A stretch of 64,000 nucleotides of DNA from Acidovorax sp. T1 (GTDB lineage Bacteria > Pseudomonadota > Gammaproteobacteria > Burkholderiales > Burkholderiaceae_C): contig NZ_CP021648.1 in assembly GCF_002176815.1 (NCBI RefSeq), positions 868,001-932,000 of the forward strand, written 5' to 3'. Below, in pieces: positions 55,063 to 62,904 of the stretch. Positions within the stretch are counted from its first letter, which is position 1; the number at the start of each line of letters is the position of its first letter. The notes beneath the pieces were generated by a model, which was not told the DNA's origin, did not search any database, and saw nothing but the letters and a program-made list of their open reading frames with translations. The position numbers and the translations under genes were made by a program.

Positions 55063-56442
55063 TTACTTCTTCAACCCGGTGCCGATATTGTGCTTGTGCT
55101 TCATCCGGGCAACCCACTCGGCGGCGACCTTGGCCACGGGTACCGATGCTTTCACCCCCGGCGTGCATGGTGAGGCTTTGGCGACCAAGGGTGCCACCGC
55201 GTGGACTGTCGGCAGCGGGTTAACAGTTTCAAGTACTGGGACGGTTTCGGATTGCATGCGACGGCGACGAACCTCCTCGCGCAAAAGCACCAGCTTCTCG
55301 TTCACCGTCTCGCGCACGAACGCGTACTCCGCCAGATGCGCCAAGTGCTTGGGCAGCACATAACGGCCGGGGTACTCGAACCACTCCAGCTTCGGGATCC
55401 GAGCATGCTCCTTCCACGGAATGTCCACATCAATGTGCAGCTTCTCCCAAATCGCCTTCTTCACCTTCGACACGTACTGTTTTGTCATTCCCTTCAAGGC
55501 CTCGTGTTCCAGGATGTCCTCGCCTTTCAGATAGGCTGTCAGCACCTCCTTTTGAGCTGGAGTGAGCTTTTCCTCGTACTTAGGCTTCGGCGCACGCTTG
55601 CGAAACTCCATGTCCAGCCCCAGCATGTTGCGAAGCTCGACGAACACCGCCTTTTGCATGGCACGTGCCTTCTTCGGGTTCTTCCAGGATTGCAGAGATG
55701 AAAACTCCGGGTGCTGCCTAAACCACGCCGCCCCCAGCTTTGCTTCCACGCGCAGGTATTTCGCGCTTTCCAGGAAGACCGCCTTCTCAACATCTTTTGG
55801 CAGGTCGCAGAAGGACTTCGAGGTGGGGCGATCCTTGACATACGCCTTGAGCCGCATACCACGCGAGTGATGAACGTAGACGGTGTAGATGTTGTCCTCT
55901 GTGAAGCTCGTTACTTTGGAAAGGCTGTTCTCGCGGCGCATGCGTGAAGACAGCAATAAGGTACTTGCACGCTTCTCAAGATCCTTCTTCATCACCTCGG
56001 CAGAAACTTTCTCGGACCCCAGCATCAGGCTCGTCAGGTCAACGCTCGTGAGTGCAGCCTCGCTGAGCGAGACCTGTTTGACGACCTCCCAAGGACAATG
56101 GTTGTCCAAGAGATAGCACTGCAACATACGGCGCGCGCAGAGGGCGGCCATGAAGACCAGAATGTCCAGCAACGCATTGGTGTTCACCGTGCCGGCGGGC
56201 ATGTTGACGCTCACCGTATAGCCCCGTACCGCGTAGTTACCGCCTTCCACCGGCGTGACCTCTGGCCGAATTTCGTATTTGGCCTTTGTCAGCGGCGACT
56301 TGGCGGTCACGCGCGAAGTGCGGCGGTTCAGTAGTTCTCCATCGTGAGTGGCTTTGCTGTTGATCACCAGGGGCCAGCACTTGGGGTGATTGGTGGTGTC
56401 GATGTGGCCTACGGAAAAGCTCAGTTCAATTGAATCGCACAT
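55063..56442 (-). CDS. Phage/plasmid replication protein, gene II/X-like
   Basis: 459 residues from MCDSIELSFSVGH; an ATG five codons upstream is an alternative. Family-like features: the MxDSIELxF start, RGYTVSVNMPAGTVNTNALL, the VSLSEAALTSVDLTSLM motif (rVDlt type), YVKDRPTSKSFCDLP and LRVEAKLGAAWFRQHPEFSS. Gene II/X proteins of filamentous phages and related plasmids nick one strand to start rolling-circle replication. The C-terminal 120 residues are helical, with LREEVRRRRMQ and a Pro/Val/Ala-rich tail. It lies downstream of an AlpA-like gene on the same strand, with a hairpin between them. Confidence 0.7.
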   Translation of the reverse strand: MCDSIELSFSVGHIDTTNHPKCWPLVINSKATHDGELLNRRTSRVTAKSPLTKAKYEIRPEVTPVEGGNYAVRGYTVSVNMPAGTVNTNALLDILVFMAALCARRMLQCYLLDNHCPWEVVKQVSLSEAALTSVDLTSLMLGSEKVSAEVMKKDLEKRASTLLLSSRMRRENSLSKVTSFTEDNIYTVYVHHSRGMRLKAYVKDRPTSKSFCDLPKDVEKAVFLESAKYLRVEAKLGAAWFRQHPEFSSLQSWKNPKKARAMQKAVFVELRNMLGLDMEFRKRAPKPKYEEKLTPAQKEVLTAYLKGEDILEHEALKGMTKQYVSKVKKAIWEKLHIDVDIPWKEHARIPKLEWFEYPGRYVLPKHLAHLAEYAFVRETVNEKLVLLREEVRRRRMQSETVPVLETVNPLPTVHAVAPLVAKASPCTPGVKASVPVAKVAAEWVARMKHKHNIGTGLKK

Positions 56443-56491
56443 ATCTTGTTCTTTCATGTCAATGGTTGGTTGGCGTTGGCATGAAGAGGTC

Positions 56492-56557
56492 GGTTGGCCA
56501 TGTGCTATGAGTAGTTGATTAGTACGTTCATTACTACATAGCCGTGGTACGCCAACC
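56492..56557. promoter_or_regulatory. Nested inverted repeat upstream of the replication gene (candidate nick site or operator)
   Basis: Outer arms GGTTGGC (56492-56498) and GCCAACC (56551-56557) enclose inner arms GCTATGAGTAGT and ACTACATAGC (56504-56542, with a two-base bulge). It sits in the 297-bp noncoding gap between the AlpA-like gene and the replication gene; the remainder of that gap shows nothing else. Confidence 0.5.
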
Positions 56558-56739
56558 ACCTCCCGCATGCCAGCGATGCAGCCAACAGGGCCCGCGATGC
56601 ACCAGCGCTGGCTGCGGGGCACGTCATTCGTGCCATCCGCGCCCCTCGACCAAAATTTCATAACAAACCAAATTACGGTTCGTGTTTTTGGTTGACGCGT
56701 GCATCAGTGAAAGCGGCCTCTGTCAACCGCGCTGGGACG

Positions 56740-57060
56740 TCAAGAGGTTTGAAGTCCACAGCCCTCGTTGAGAAGCTTGCGAATCTGGCCCACGTTCCAA
56801 AGCGCCAAGCGGCCGCCGAACTTCAGGGGCGATGGCCACAGCCCCGCCTTCACGCGGCGCCACACCGTCGCGCGTGAGCAGCCGAAAAGCGCCATGACCA
56901 CAGGGAGTCGGACATTCGCCGAGTCGGGCAGTTGGTCGAAATAGCGCAGCGACTTCGGCACCACCGGCGTGCTTGCCACGCCATTGGTGTTTACAGCATT
57001 GGTTGAAAAAGCGGCCGCCATCGAGGATGCGGCAGCGGCTGCGGTGTGATTGCTCATCAT
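56740..57060 (-). CDS. AlpA-like helix-turn-helix regulator
   Basis: 106 residues from MMSNHTAAAAA. An Ala-rich N-terminus is followed by LRYFDQLPDSANVRLPVVMA, LFGCSRATVWRRVKAGLWPS (HTH) and LKFGGRLALWNVGQIRKLL, the wing typical of AlpA/prophage CP4-57 regulators. Such proteins switch integrase or replication genes. It is upstream of the gene II/X-like gene and divergent from the small gene at 57134, so it could control both. Confidence 0.82.
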   Translation of the reverse strand: MMSNHTAAAAASSMAAAFSTNAVNTNGVASTPVVPKSLRYFDQLPDSANVRLPVVMALFGCSRATVWRRVKAGLWPSPLKFGGRLALWNVGQIRKLLNEGCGLQTS

Positions 57061-57133
57061 GTGAACTCCATACAGCCCTCGGGGCCACGACATGTGGCAC
57101 TACCGAAAGCTACTAGTGGTTCACATCAGAAAA

Positions 57134-57355
57134 ATGAAACGGTGCTCATTCACAGAAAAAATCGTTGCAAAGCGCCTGTTTATGAGGGGTTTGAGGCAAG
57201 TGATGGATGAATATGGATGTACGATGAATGCTCTATGCCTTGGCGCTTTCGACCAGTGGGCGTCTGCCGGAAGATTTGAGGTGCAGTGCGCCAACGCCTG
57301 TGGCGTCTTGAAGGACACTGAGAAGGAGGGTGTGATATGCGCGATGACGAACTGA
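57134..57355 (+). CDS. Small hypothetical protein
   Basis: 73 residues from MKRCSFTEKIVAKRLFMRGL. It is basic at the start and has VMDEYGCTMNALCLGAFDQW and RFEVQCANACGVLKDTEKEG, with five Cys. No family recognised. Its stop overlaps the next gene by 19 bases, and the strong GGAGG of that gene lies inside its 3' end, which supports a coupled pair. The evidence for translation is open frame and position only. Confidence 0.45.
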   Translation: MKRCSFTEKIVAKRLFMRGLRQVMDEYGCTMNALCLGAFDQWASAGRFEVQCANACGVLKDTEKEGVICAMTN

Positions 57356-58176
57356 TGCGGGCCCAAATCGAGACTGATTGGGACGCCGCGGCTTGGTCGC
57401 TAGCCGAGGTCTTCAACGCCTTTTTACTGCGTGAATTCGAGGTGCTGGATAGGTGCTCCCGAGAGATCGTCATTGCACTCAATCAAGATGCAGCCTATGA
57501 GAAAGCGGGGGGCGTGCTCGCTTGGGTGCAAAAAGCGCTACGCGAGTTGATCAAGCGCGAAAAAATGACGGTGGACATGGAGATGAAGCTGCACCCTGCC
57601 GTGTGGCTGCGGCTACTGCATTTCGTGGGCGAGCGTGCGGGGCTGCGTTTCCAAATCATGGATGCCAGCTATGGCAAGTGGCGAGATTCACATGGCAATT
57701 CGCAGCTTGTCGTCAAGCGCCAAAATCCTGACACGGGGAAGTGGCGCTCTTATGCCATGGATCTGTTCTTGCTGCAGGGTATCGAAGAACTGAATCTGAA
57801 GGTTAGTTACAAGTGGAGACTGCGTCGCGTTGCTAAGCGCACCCTAGCCACCGCTGCCAAGGTCAAGAAGGCGAAGCCATTAAAACGCGTACGCAAAGCA
57901 ACCTTAGAAGATCGCATCGCAAATGTCGGCAAGGAGGTTTGCCGCAACGTGGCAGCCATGCTGGCAATGTCGAAAGAGCAACACATACCTCGCCTGTCGC
58001 CGATGTGCGCCACCATGCGCGCGAAGGCACCGAAGGGCGAGCACCGTGCGTATCAGTACCAAGGAGCAGCCTTGGCGCTCGCCAGGCACCTTAAATCTCT
58101 GAACAATTCGCCCGTCTCCACCCGTTCTGATGAAGTCGTGGCGAAGGCTGTAAGGCTGTACGTCAAGTGTTCTTGA
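57337..58176 (+). CDS. Hypothetical protein of the accessory region
   Basis: 279 residues, preceded by GAGAAGGAGGG at good spacing. The N-terminal half is helical (WDAAAWSLAEVFNAFLLREF) and contains WVQKALRELIKREKMTVDME and HPAVWLRLLHFVGERAGLRF. The middle has the basic segment RRVAKRTLATAAKVKKAKPL, and the end GEHRAYQYQGAALALARHLK. No known domain. The basic helical character suggests nucleic acid or ribonucleoprotein contact, but that is inference. It precedes the restriction-modification operon by 177 bp. Confidence 0.65.
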   Translation: MRDDELMRAQIETDWDAAAWSLAEVFNAFLLREFEVLDRCSREIVIALNQDAAYEKAGGVLAWVQKALRELIKREKMTVDMEMKLHPAVWLRLLHFVGERAGLRFQIMDASYGKWRDSHGNSQLVVKRQNPDTGKWRSYAMDLFLLQGIEELNLKVSYKWRLRRVAKRTLATAAKVKKAKPLKRVRKATLEDRIANVGKEVCRNVAAMLAMSKEQHIPRLSPMCATMRAKAPKGEHRAYQYQGAALALARHLKSLNNSPVSTRSDEVVAKAVRLYVKCS

Positions 58177-58291
58177 TTCAACGCCTTGGTAAGACGGGCT
58201 GCACCAGCATTCTCATGCCCACCACATTTGCACGCTGCTGACTGCTCAACCCCCGGACCCCATCTCCGCAAGATTTTTATGATTTAATTTT

Positions 58292-58310
58292 GCATCAATG
58301 TCATTGATGC
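58292..58310. promoter_or_regulatory. 19-bp palindrome upstream of the restriction-modification operon
   Basis: GCATCAATG-T-CATTGATGC is perfect apart from the central base. It overlaps TTGATG (58304-58309), a possible -35 box, with GATACA about 30 bp later. This suits an operator for a regulator of the operon. Confidence 0.6.
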
Positions 58311-58346
58311 TGTTTCTATTGAAAATCAAAAGATGTTCTGATACAT

Positions 58347-58369
58347 TTGCGTCATGTCGATTGACGCAA
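58347..58369 (+). promoter_or_regulatory. Inverted repeat spanning the start codon of the half-size S gene
   Basis: TTGCGTCA (58347-58354) and TGACGCAA (58362-58369) flank seven bases that hold most of the ATG (58354-58356). No Shine-Dalgarno sequence is seen. The mRNA hairpin could limit initiation, or the site could be a protein operator. Confidence 0.6.
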
Positions 58370-58959
58370 TAATTTCAAGCCTAGGGGCGCTGGCCGTTGT
58401 TAAGAGTGGCTATCCTTTCCGCGGCTCCATTGAGGAGGCTGCCGACGCGCACGTCCTGGCTGTTCAGATGAAGGACGTTGACCCCGAACATGGGGTGTCT
58501 TGGTCCGGCGTCACGCGCACCGCACTCGCTGGTAGAAAGCAGCCGGATTGGCTCAAGGCGGGCGACGTGCTGTTTGTCTCCAAAGGTGCACGCTTCTACG
58601 CGGTCTGCATCGACGAGCCACCCAACCAAGCAGTGTGTAGCCCGCACTTCTTCCATCTCCAGGTTGCCCCACAAACACCTCTGCTGCCAGCCTTCCTGGC
58701 GTGGCAGATTAATCAGCCACCATTCCAGCGCCAGCTTCAACAGGCGGCAGAGGGCAGCAGCCAACTGAGCATCCGCCGCCCGGTGCTGGAATCGCTATCG
58801 CTTTCAGTGCCATCGCTGGCGGACCAGCAGCGCATCGTTGCCCTGACCGACCTCGCGCGTAGCGAGCGCCACGCCCTCCACCAACTCATTCACAACCGCG
58901 AGCGGCAACTTCAAGCGCTCGCCGAAGGCCTCGCTCACACCGCACAGGCCGCCCGTTGA
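58354..58959 (+). CDS. Half-size HsdS-like specificity protein
   Basis: 201 residues, about half the length of a full HsdS. One target-recognition-like domain (VVKSGYPFRGSIEEAADAHV, VLAVQMKDVDPEHGVSWSGV, LKAGDVLFVSKGARFYAVC, SPHFFHLQVAP) is followed by the conserved PSLADQQRIVALTDLARSER helix and a coiled coil RERQLQALAEGLAHTAQ. A full HsdS gene follows later in the same operon. This one could dimerise to form an alternative S, or act as a regulator. It ends 22 bp before hsdM. The start ATG lies within an inverted-repeat loop. Confidence 0.82.
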   Translation: MSIDAIISSLGALAVVKSGYPFRGSIEEAADAHVLAVQMKDVDPEHGVSWSGVTRTALAGRKQPDWLKAGDVLFVSKGARFYAVCIDEPPNQAVCSPHFFHLQVAPQTPLLPAFLAWQINQPPFQRQLQQAAEGSSQLSIRRPVLESLSLSVPSLADQQRIVALTDLARSERHALHQLIHNRERQLQALAEGLAHTAQAAR

Positions 58960-58981
58960 ACATCTCAGGAAATTCAAGACC

Positions 58982-60523
58982 ATGAACGACATCGCCATCC
59001 AGACCGTATCCACTTCAAGCTCAACGGTCAGCCAGGATGACATCAATGCCGCCGTCTGGGCCGCATGTGACACCTTTCGCGGCACCGTAGACCCGAGCAT
59101 CTACAAGGACTTTGTCCTGACCATGCTGTTCCTGAAATACGTGTCGGACGTCTGGCAAGACCACTACGACGCCTACAAAAAGCAGTACGGCGACCACCCC
59201 GAACTGATCGAGGAAATGCTCAAGAACGAGCGCTTTGTGTTGCCCGCCAGCGCCAGCTTCTACGCACTGCACACTTTGCGGCACAGCCCCGGCAATGGCG
59301 AGCGCATCGACAAGGCCCTGCACGCCATCGAGGAAGCCAACATTACGAAACTGCGCGATGTGTTCCAGGACATCAGCTTCAACTCCAACAAGCTGGGCGA
59401 CGAACAGCAGAAGAACGACATCCTGCGCCACCTGCTGGAAGACTTCTCCAAGCCTGCACTTGACCTGCGCCCCAGCCGCGTTGGTCAACTCGATGTGATC
59501 GGCAATGCCTACGAATTCCTCATCAAGAACTTCGCCTCCACCAGCGGCAAGAAGGCGGGCGAGTTCTACACCCCACCCGAGGTGTCCTCGCTCATGGCGC
59601 GCCTGATGGCACCGCAAGAGGGCGACGAAATTTGCGACCCCACTTGTGGCTCCGGCTCGCTGCTGATGAAGTGTGGTCGCCTGATCCGCGAGAACACAGG
59701 CTCGCGCAAGTACGCGCTCTATGGGCAAGAAGCCATTGGCAGCACCTGGGCCCTGGCCAAGATGAACATGTTTCTGCATGGTGAGGACAACCACCGCATT
59801 GAGTGGGGTGACACCATTCGCAACCCCAAGTTGCTCGACAGCGCAGCCAGCCTCAAGCACTTCGACATCGTGGTGGCCAACCCGCCTTTCAGTCTGGAAA
59901 AGTGGGGCTTCGAAGGGGCCGACGCCGACAAGTTCAGCCGTTTTCGTCGGGGCGTACCGCCGCGCACCAAGGGAGACTACGCATTCATTCTGCACATGAT
60001 CGAAACCATGAAGCCCGGCACCGGCCGCATGGCCGTCGTCGTTCCGCACGGCGTGCTTTTCCGTGGCGCGGCCGAGGGGCGCATCCGCCAGAAGCTGATC
60101 GAAGAAAACCTTCTCGACGTGGTGATTGGCCTGCCTGAAAAGCTCTTCTACGGCACGGGTATCCCAGCCGCTGTGCTGGTGTTTCGCAAGAACAAGGCGG
60201 ATGACAAGGTGTTGTTCATCGACGCCAGCCGCGACTATGAGGCAGGTAAGAACCAAAATGTCCTACGGGAAGTCGACCTGCAGCGCATCCTGAGCACAGC
60301 CCAGGCAAGGCAGGGCGTTGATAAATACGCCTACCTTGCCACCCCAGCTGAGATCGCCGAGAACGACTTCAACCTCAACATCCCACGCTATGTGGACACC
60401 TTCGAGGAAGAGGCTGAAATCGACCTGATGGCAGTGCGCAAGGAGCGCGAACAGCTCAAGGCTCAGTTGGTGAGCTTGGAAGCTCAGATGGCCGTGTACC
60501 TCAAGGAGCTGGGCTATGAGTGA
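58982..60523 (+). CDS. hsdM: Type I restriction-modification DNA methyltransferase, HsdM
   Basis: 513 residues. N-terminal HsdM_N domain with DDINAAVWAACDTFRGTVDP and LTMLFLKYVSDVWQDHYDAY, and an N6-adenine methyltransferase domain with FYTPPEVSSLMARL, the AdoMet-binding DPTCGSGSLLMKCG (about 220) and catalytic NPPFSLEKWG (about 300). The C-terminal helix (KEREQLKAQLVSLEAQMAVY) contacts S. With HsdS it methylates the recognition site, and with HsdR it restricts. Its stop overlaps the rhuM start by 8 bases. Confidence 0.96.
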   Translation: MNDIAIQTVSTSSSTVSQDDINAAVWAACDTFRGTVDPSIYKDFVLTMLFLKYVSDVWQDHYDAYKKQYGDHPELIEEMLKNERFVLPASASFYALHTLRHSPGNGERIDKALHAIEEANITKLRDVFQDISFNSNKLGDEQQKNDILRHLLEDFSKPALDLRPSRVGQLDVIGNAYEFLIKNFASTSGKKAGEFYTPPEVSSLMARLMAPQEGDEICDPTCGSGSLLMKCGRLIRENTGSRKYALYGQEAIGSTWALAKMNMFLHGEDNHRIEWGDTIRNPKLLDSAASLKHFDIVVANPPFSLEKWGFEGADADKFSRFRRGVPPRTKGDYAFILHMIETMKPGTGRMAVVVPHGVLFRGAAEGRIRQKLIEENLLDVVIGLPEKLFYGTGIPAAVLVFRKNKADDKVLFIDASRDYEAGKNQNVLREVDLQRILSTAQARQGVDKYAYLATPAEIAENDFNLNIPRYVDTFEEEAEIDLMAVRKEREQLKAQLVSLEAQMAVYLKELGYE

Positions 60524-61613
60524 ATCCACGCCAGTGCCAGGAGCTGAATTCCTGCTGTACGAAACCGAAGACGGGCGCACCCGCGTGGAATGCCGGTTTG
60601 TGGATGATTCGCTGTGGCTGTCGCAAGCGCTTATGGCGGATCTGTTTCAGGTGTCTGTACCCACCGTCAACGAGCATCTGAAAACGCTGTTTGCCGATGG
60701 CGAAATACAACCCGAGGCAACTATTAGGAAATTCCGAATAGTTCGCCAGGAGGGCGCTAGGCAGGTCAACCGCCAGATCGACTACTACAGCCTGGAAGCC
60801 ATTTTGGCCGTTGGCTACCGCGTGCGCTCAGCCCGTGGCACCCAGTTCCGTCGTTGGGCCACCGAGCGTCTGGGCGAGTACCTGCTCAAGGGCTTCACGC
60901 TGGACGACGAGCGCCTGAAGAACCCGCCTGTGGGTGATTCCGTGGTGCCCGACCGCTTTGGCGAACTGCTGGAGCGCATCCGCGACATCCGCGCCAGCGA
61001 GCGCCGCATGTACCTGCGTGTGCGCGAAATCTTTGCCCTGGCCGCCGACTATGCCCCCACGCTGCCGGAAACCACCGCCTTCTTCCGCACCATCCAGAAC
61101 AAGCTGCACTACGCCGTGTGCGGCCAGACAGCGGCTGAAATCATCCGCACCCGCGCCAACCATACCCAGCCCAACATGGGCCTCACCACCACCCGCAAGG
61201 GTCAGGTGCAAAAGGCCGATGTCAGCGTGGCCAAGAACTACCTGGCCGAGAGTGAAATCAGCGAACTCAACCGCATCGTCACCATGTGGCTGGACTTTGC
61301 CGAAGACCAGGCCACGCGCCGCAAAGAGGTTTTCCTGAAAGACTGGGCCGAGAAGCTCGACGCCTTCCTCAGCTTCAACGACCGGCAAGTGCTGGTGGGC
61401 GCTGGCAAGGTGTCGCACAAGCAGGCAGTGGCCCATGCGCAGGGCGAGTACGAGCAGTTTGCTGCTCAACGACGCGCGGCGCTAGAGGCCGACGGTGAGG
61501 CGTATGCCGTGCGCATGCTGGGCATGGGTTCAACGGATGAAAAGACCCTTACCGAACTGGGACAGGTAGCAAAACGGCTGACGAAGAAGAAGGGAGGGCG
61601 CGATGCTGCCTAA
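60516..61613 (+). CDS. rhuM: RhuM-family protein within the hsd operon
   Basis: 365 residues. The N-terminal half has FLLYETEDGRTRVECRFVDD, LWLSQALMADLFQVSVPTVN and the RQVNRQIDYYSLEAILAVGY and RSARGTQFRRWATERLGEYL block typical of virulence protein RhuM homologues, with KilA-N-like DNA-binding character. The C-terminal half has LHYAVCGQTAAEIIRTRANH and NMGLTTTRKGQVQKADVSVA with AKNYLAESEISELNRIVTMW. RhuM genes are often embedded in type I RM operons; their action is not established. It overlaps hsdM upstream and hsdS downstream by 8-11 bases, so it is expressed with them. Confidence 0.92.
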   Translation: MSESTPVPGAEFLLYETEDGRTRVECRFVDDSLWLSQALMADLFQVSVPTVNEHLKTLFADGEIQPEATIRKFRIVRQEGARQVNRQIDYYSLEAILAVGYRVRSARGTQFRRWATERLGEYLLKGFTLDDERLKNPPVGDSVVPDRFGELLERIRDIRASERRMYLRVREIFALAADYAPTLPETTAFFRTIQNKLHYAVCGQTAAEIIRTRANHTQPNMGLTTTRKGQVQKADVSVAKNYLAESEISELNRIVTMWLDFAEDQATRRKEVFLKDWAEKLDAFLSFNDRQVLVGAGKVSHKQAVAHAQGEYEQFAAQRRAALEADGEAYAVRMLGMGSTDEKTLTELGQVAKRLTKKKGGRDAA

Positions 61614-62904
61614 AGGTTGGGGTCGTCGCCCCCTTCATGAGGTTGCCGAAGTACGAACTGGATTGGCGAAGGGCAAGACAGGTTTGCTTGATCCGGTGGA
61701 ATTGCCATATCTACGGGTAGCCAATGTGCAAGATGGTTTTATTGATCTCGCTGAGGTCAAGAGCATTGCTGTAGAACGGCTACAGGTTGAACGCTACTCG
61801 CTAAAGCGGGGCGACATATTGATGACCGAGGGTGGCGATTTCGACAAGTTAGGGCGTGGGGCAGTGTGGGACGGTGAGATTGACCCTTGCCTTCATCAGA
61901 ACCACGTTTTTTCTGTCCGAGCCAGGAATGAGTTGGTCAATCCGCAGTTTTTGTCGGCTTTGTCGGGGAGCGAGTACGGGCGGGTGTACTTTCTTAGTTG
62001 TGCAAAACGAAGTACCAACTTGGCAAGCATCAACTCTTCACAGTTGAAGTCATTTCCTGTTTTGTTACCGCCACTTGCCGAACAGAATCGGATCGCACGC
62101 ATTCTCTCCATCTGGGATCAAGCCATAGCCACCTCGGAGCGGTTGCTGGCCAACAGCCGAACGCAGAGACAAGCGCTGATCGGCATCACCTTGCATCTCC
62201 CTTCCGCCAACCCCGATGCTCTGGCGCCTGCAGACAACGGCGGCTTCCCAGCCTCAGTGCAGCCGGGCATACCAAACTTGCCAGCAACACCTTCAGGCTG
62301 GCGGCGCATTCACCTGCGCGACCACCTGGGGGAAGTGCGCCGCCCCGTAGTCCTGGTGGACGAGGAGTCGTACTCGCTGGTGACTGTCAAACGCTCCCGT
62401 GGTGGTGTTGAATTGCGTGCAAACTTGCGAGGCAACGAGGTAAAAACGCCGACACAGTTTTATGTTCAGGCGGGTGATTTCCTGATTTCAAAACGCCAGA
62501 TCGTGCATGGAGCGTGCGGCGTTGTACCGCCAGAACTAGACGGTGCGGTGGTTTCCAATGAATACGCGGTTCTCAACTCGGACGGTGAGATCGACCTGCA
62601 GTTTTTGCGATATCTGTCGGAGTCACGGTACTTTCAACAGACGTGCTTTCACTCCAGCATTGGCGTACATGTTGAAAAGATGATTTTCAAGACCGACCAC
62701 TGGCTCAACTGGCCATTCAATATTCCCCCACTGGCACAGCAGAAGCACATTGTCGAAATCTTGGACACGGCGAGCCGGGAGGTTGTCGCTATCGCCGAGC
62801 AGTTGAAGGCACTCAAGCGCGAGAAATCCGCGTTGATGGCCCAACTGCTGACCGGCAAGCGCCGTGTCAAGCTGTCCGAAGCCGAAATGAAAGCGCGGGC
62901 ATGA
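61603..62904 (+). CDS. hsdS: Type I restriction-modification specificity subunit HsdS
   Basis: 433 residues with the canonical two-domain layout: TRD1 (about 1-150, starting GWGRRPLHEVAEVRTGLAKG), conserved helix LLPPLAEQNRIARILSIWDQ (about 155-190), TRD2 (about 220-375, with GWRRIHLRDHLGEVRRPVVL) and the second conserved helix IPPLAQQKHIVEILDTASRE with LMAQLLTGKRRVKL. Each TRD reads one half of a split site. Its sequence is unlike the half-size S gene upstream, so the two would confer different specificity. The stop overlaps hsdR by ATGA. Confidence 0.95.
   Translation: MLPKGWGRRPLHEVAEVRTGLAKGKTGLLDPVELPYLRVANVQDGFIDLAEVKSIAVERLQVERYSLKRGDILMTEGGDFDKLGRGAVWDGEIDPCLHQNHVFSVRARNELVNPQFLSALSGSEYGRVYFLSCAKRSTNLASINSSQLKSFPVLLPPLAEQNRIARILSIWDQAIATSERLLANSRTQRQALIGITLHLPSANPDALAPADNGGFPASVQPGIPNLPATPSGWRRIHLRDHLGEVRRPVVLVDEESYSLVTVKRSRGGVELRANLRGNEVKTPTQFYVQAGDFLISKRQIVHGACGVVPPELDGAVVSNEYAVLNSDGEIDLQFLRYLSESRYFQQTCFHSSIGVHVEKMIFKTDHWLNWPFNIPPLAQQKHIVEILDTASREVVAIAEQLKALKREKSALMAQLLTGKRRVKLSEAEMKARA

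Noticed and set aside
57904..58089. Leftward frame inside the 279-residue gene
   Set aside because: Antisense shadow without start signal; the rightward gene has a strong ribosome binding site.
59021..60256. Long leftward open frame opposite hsdM
   Set aside because: The other strand encodes an intact HsdM with NPPF motif; this translation has no domain and is His/Val/Gly-rich, as expected for an antisense shadow.
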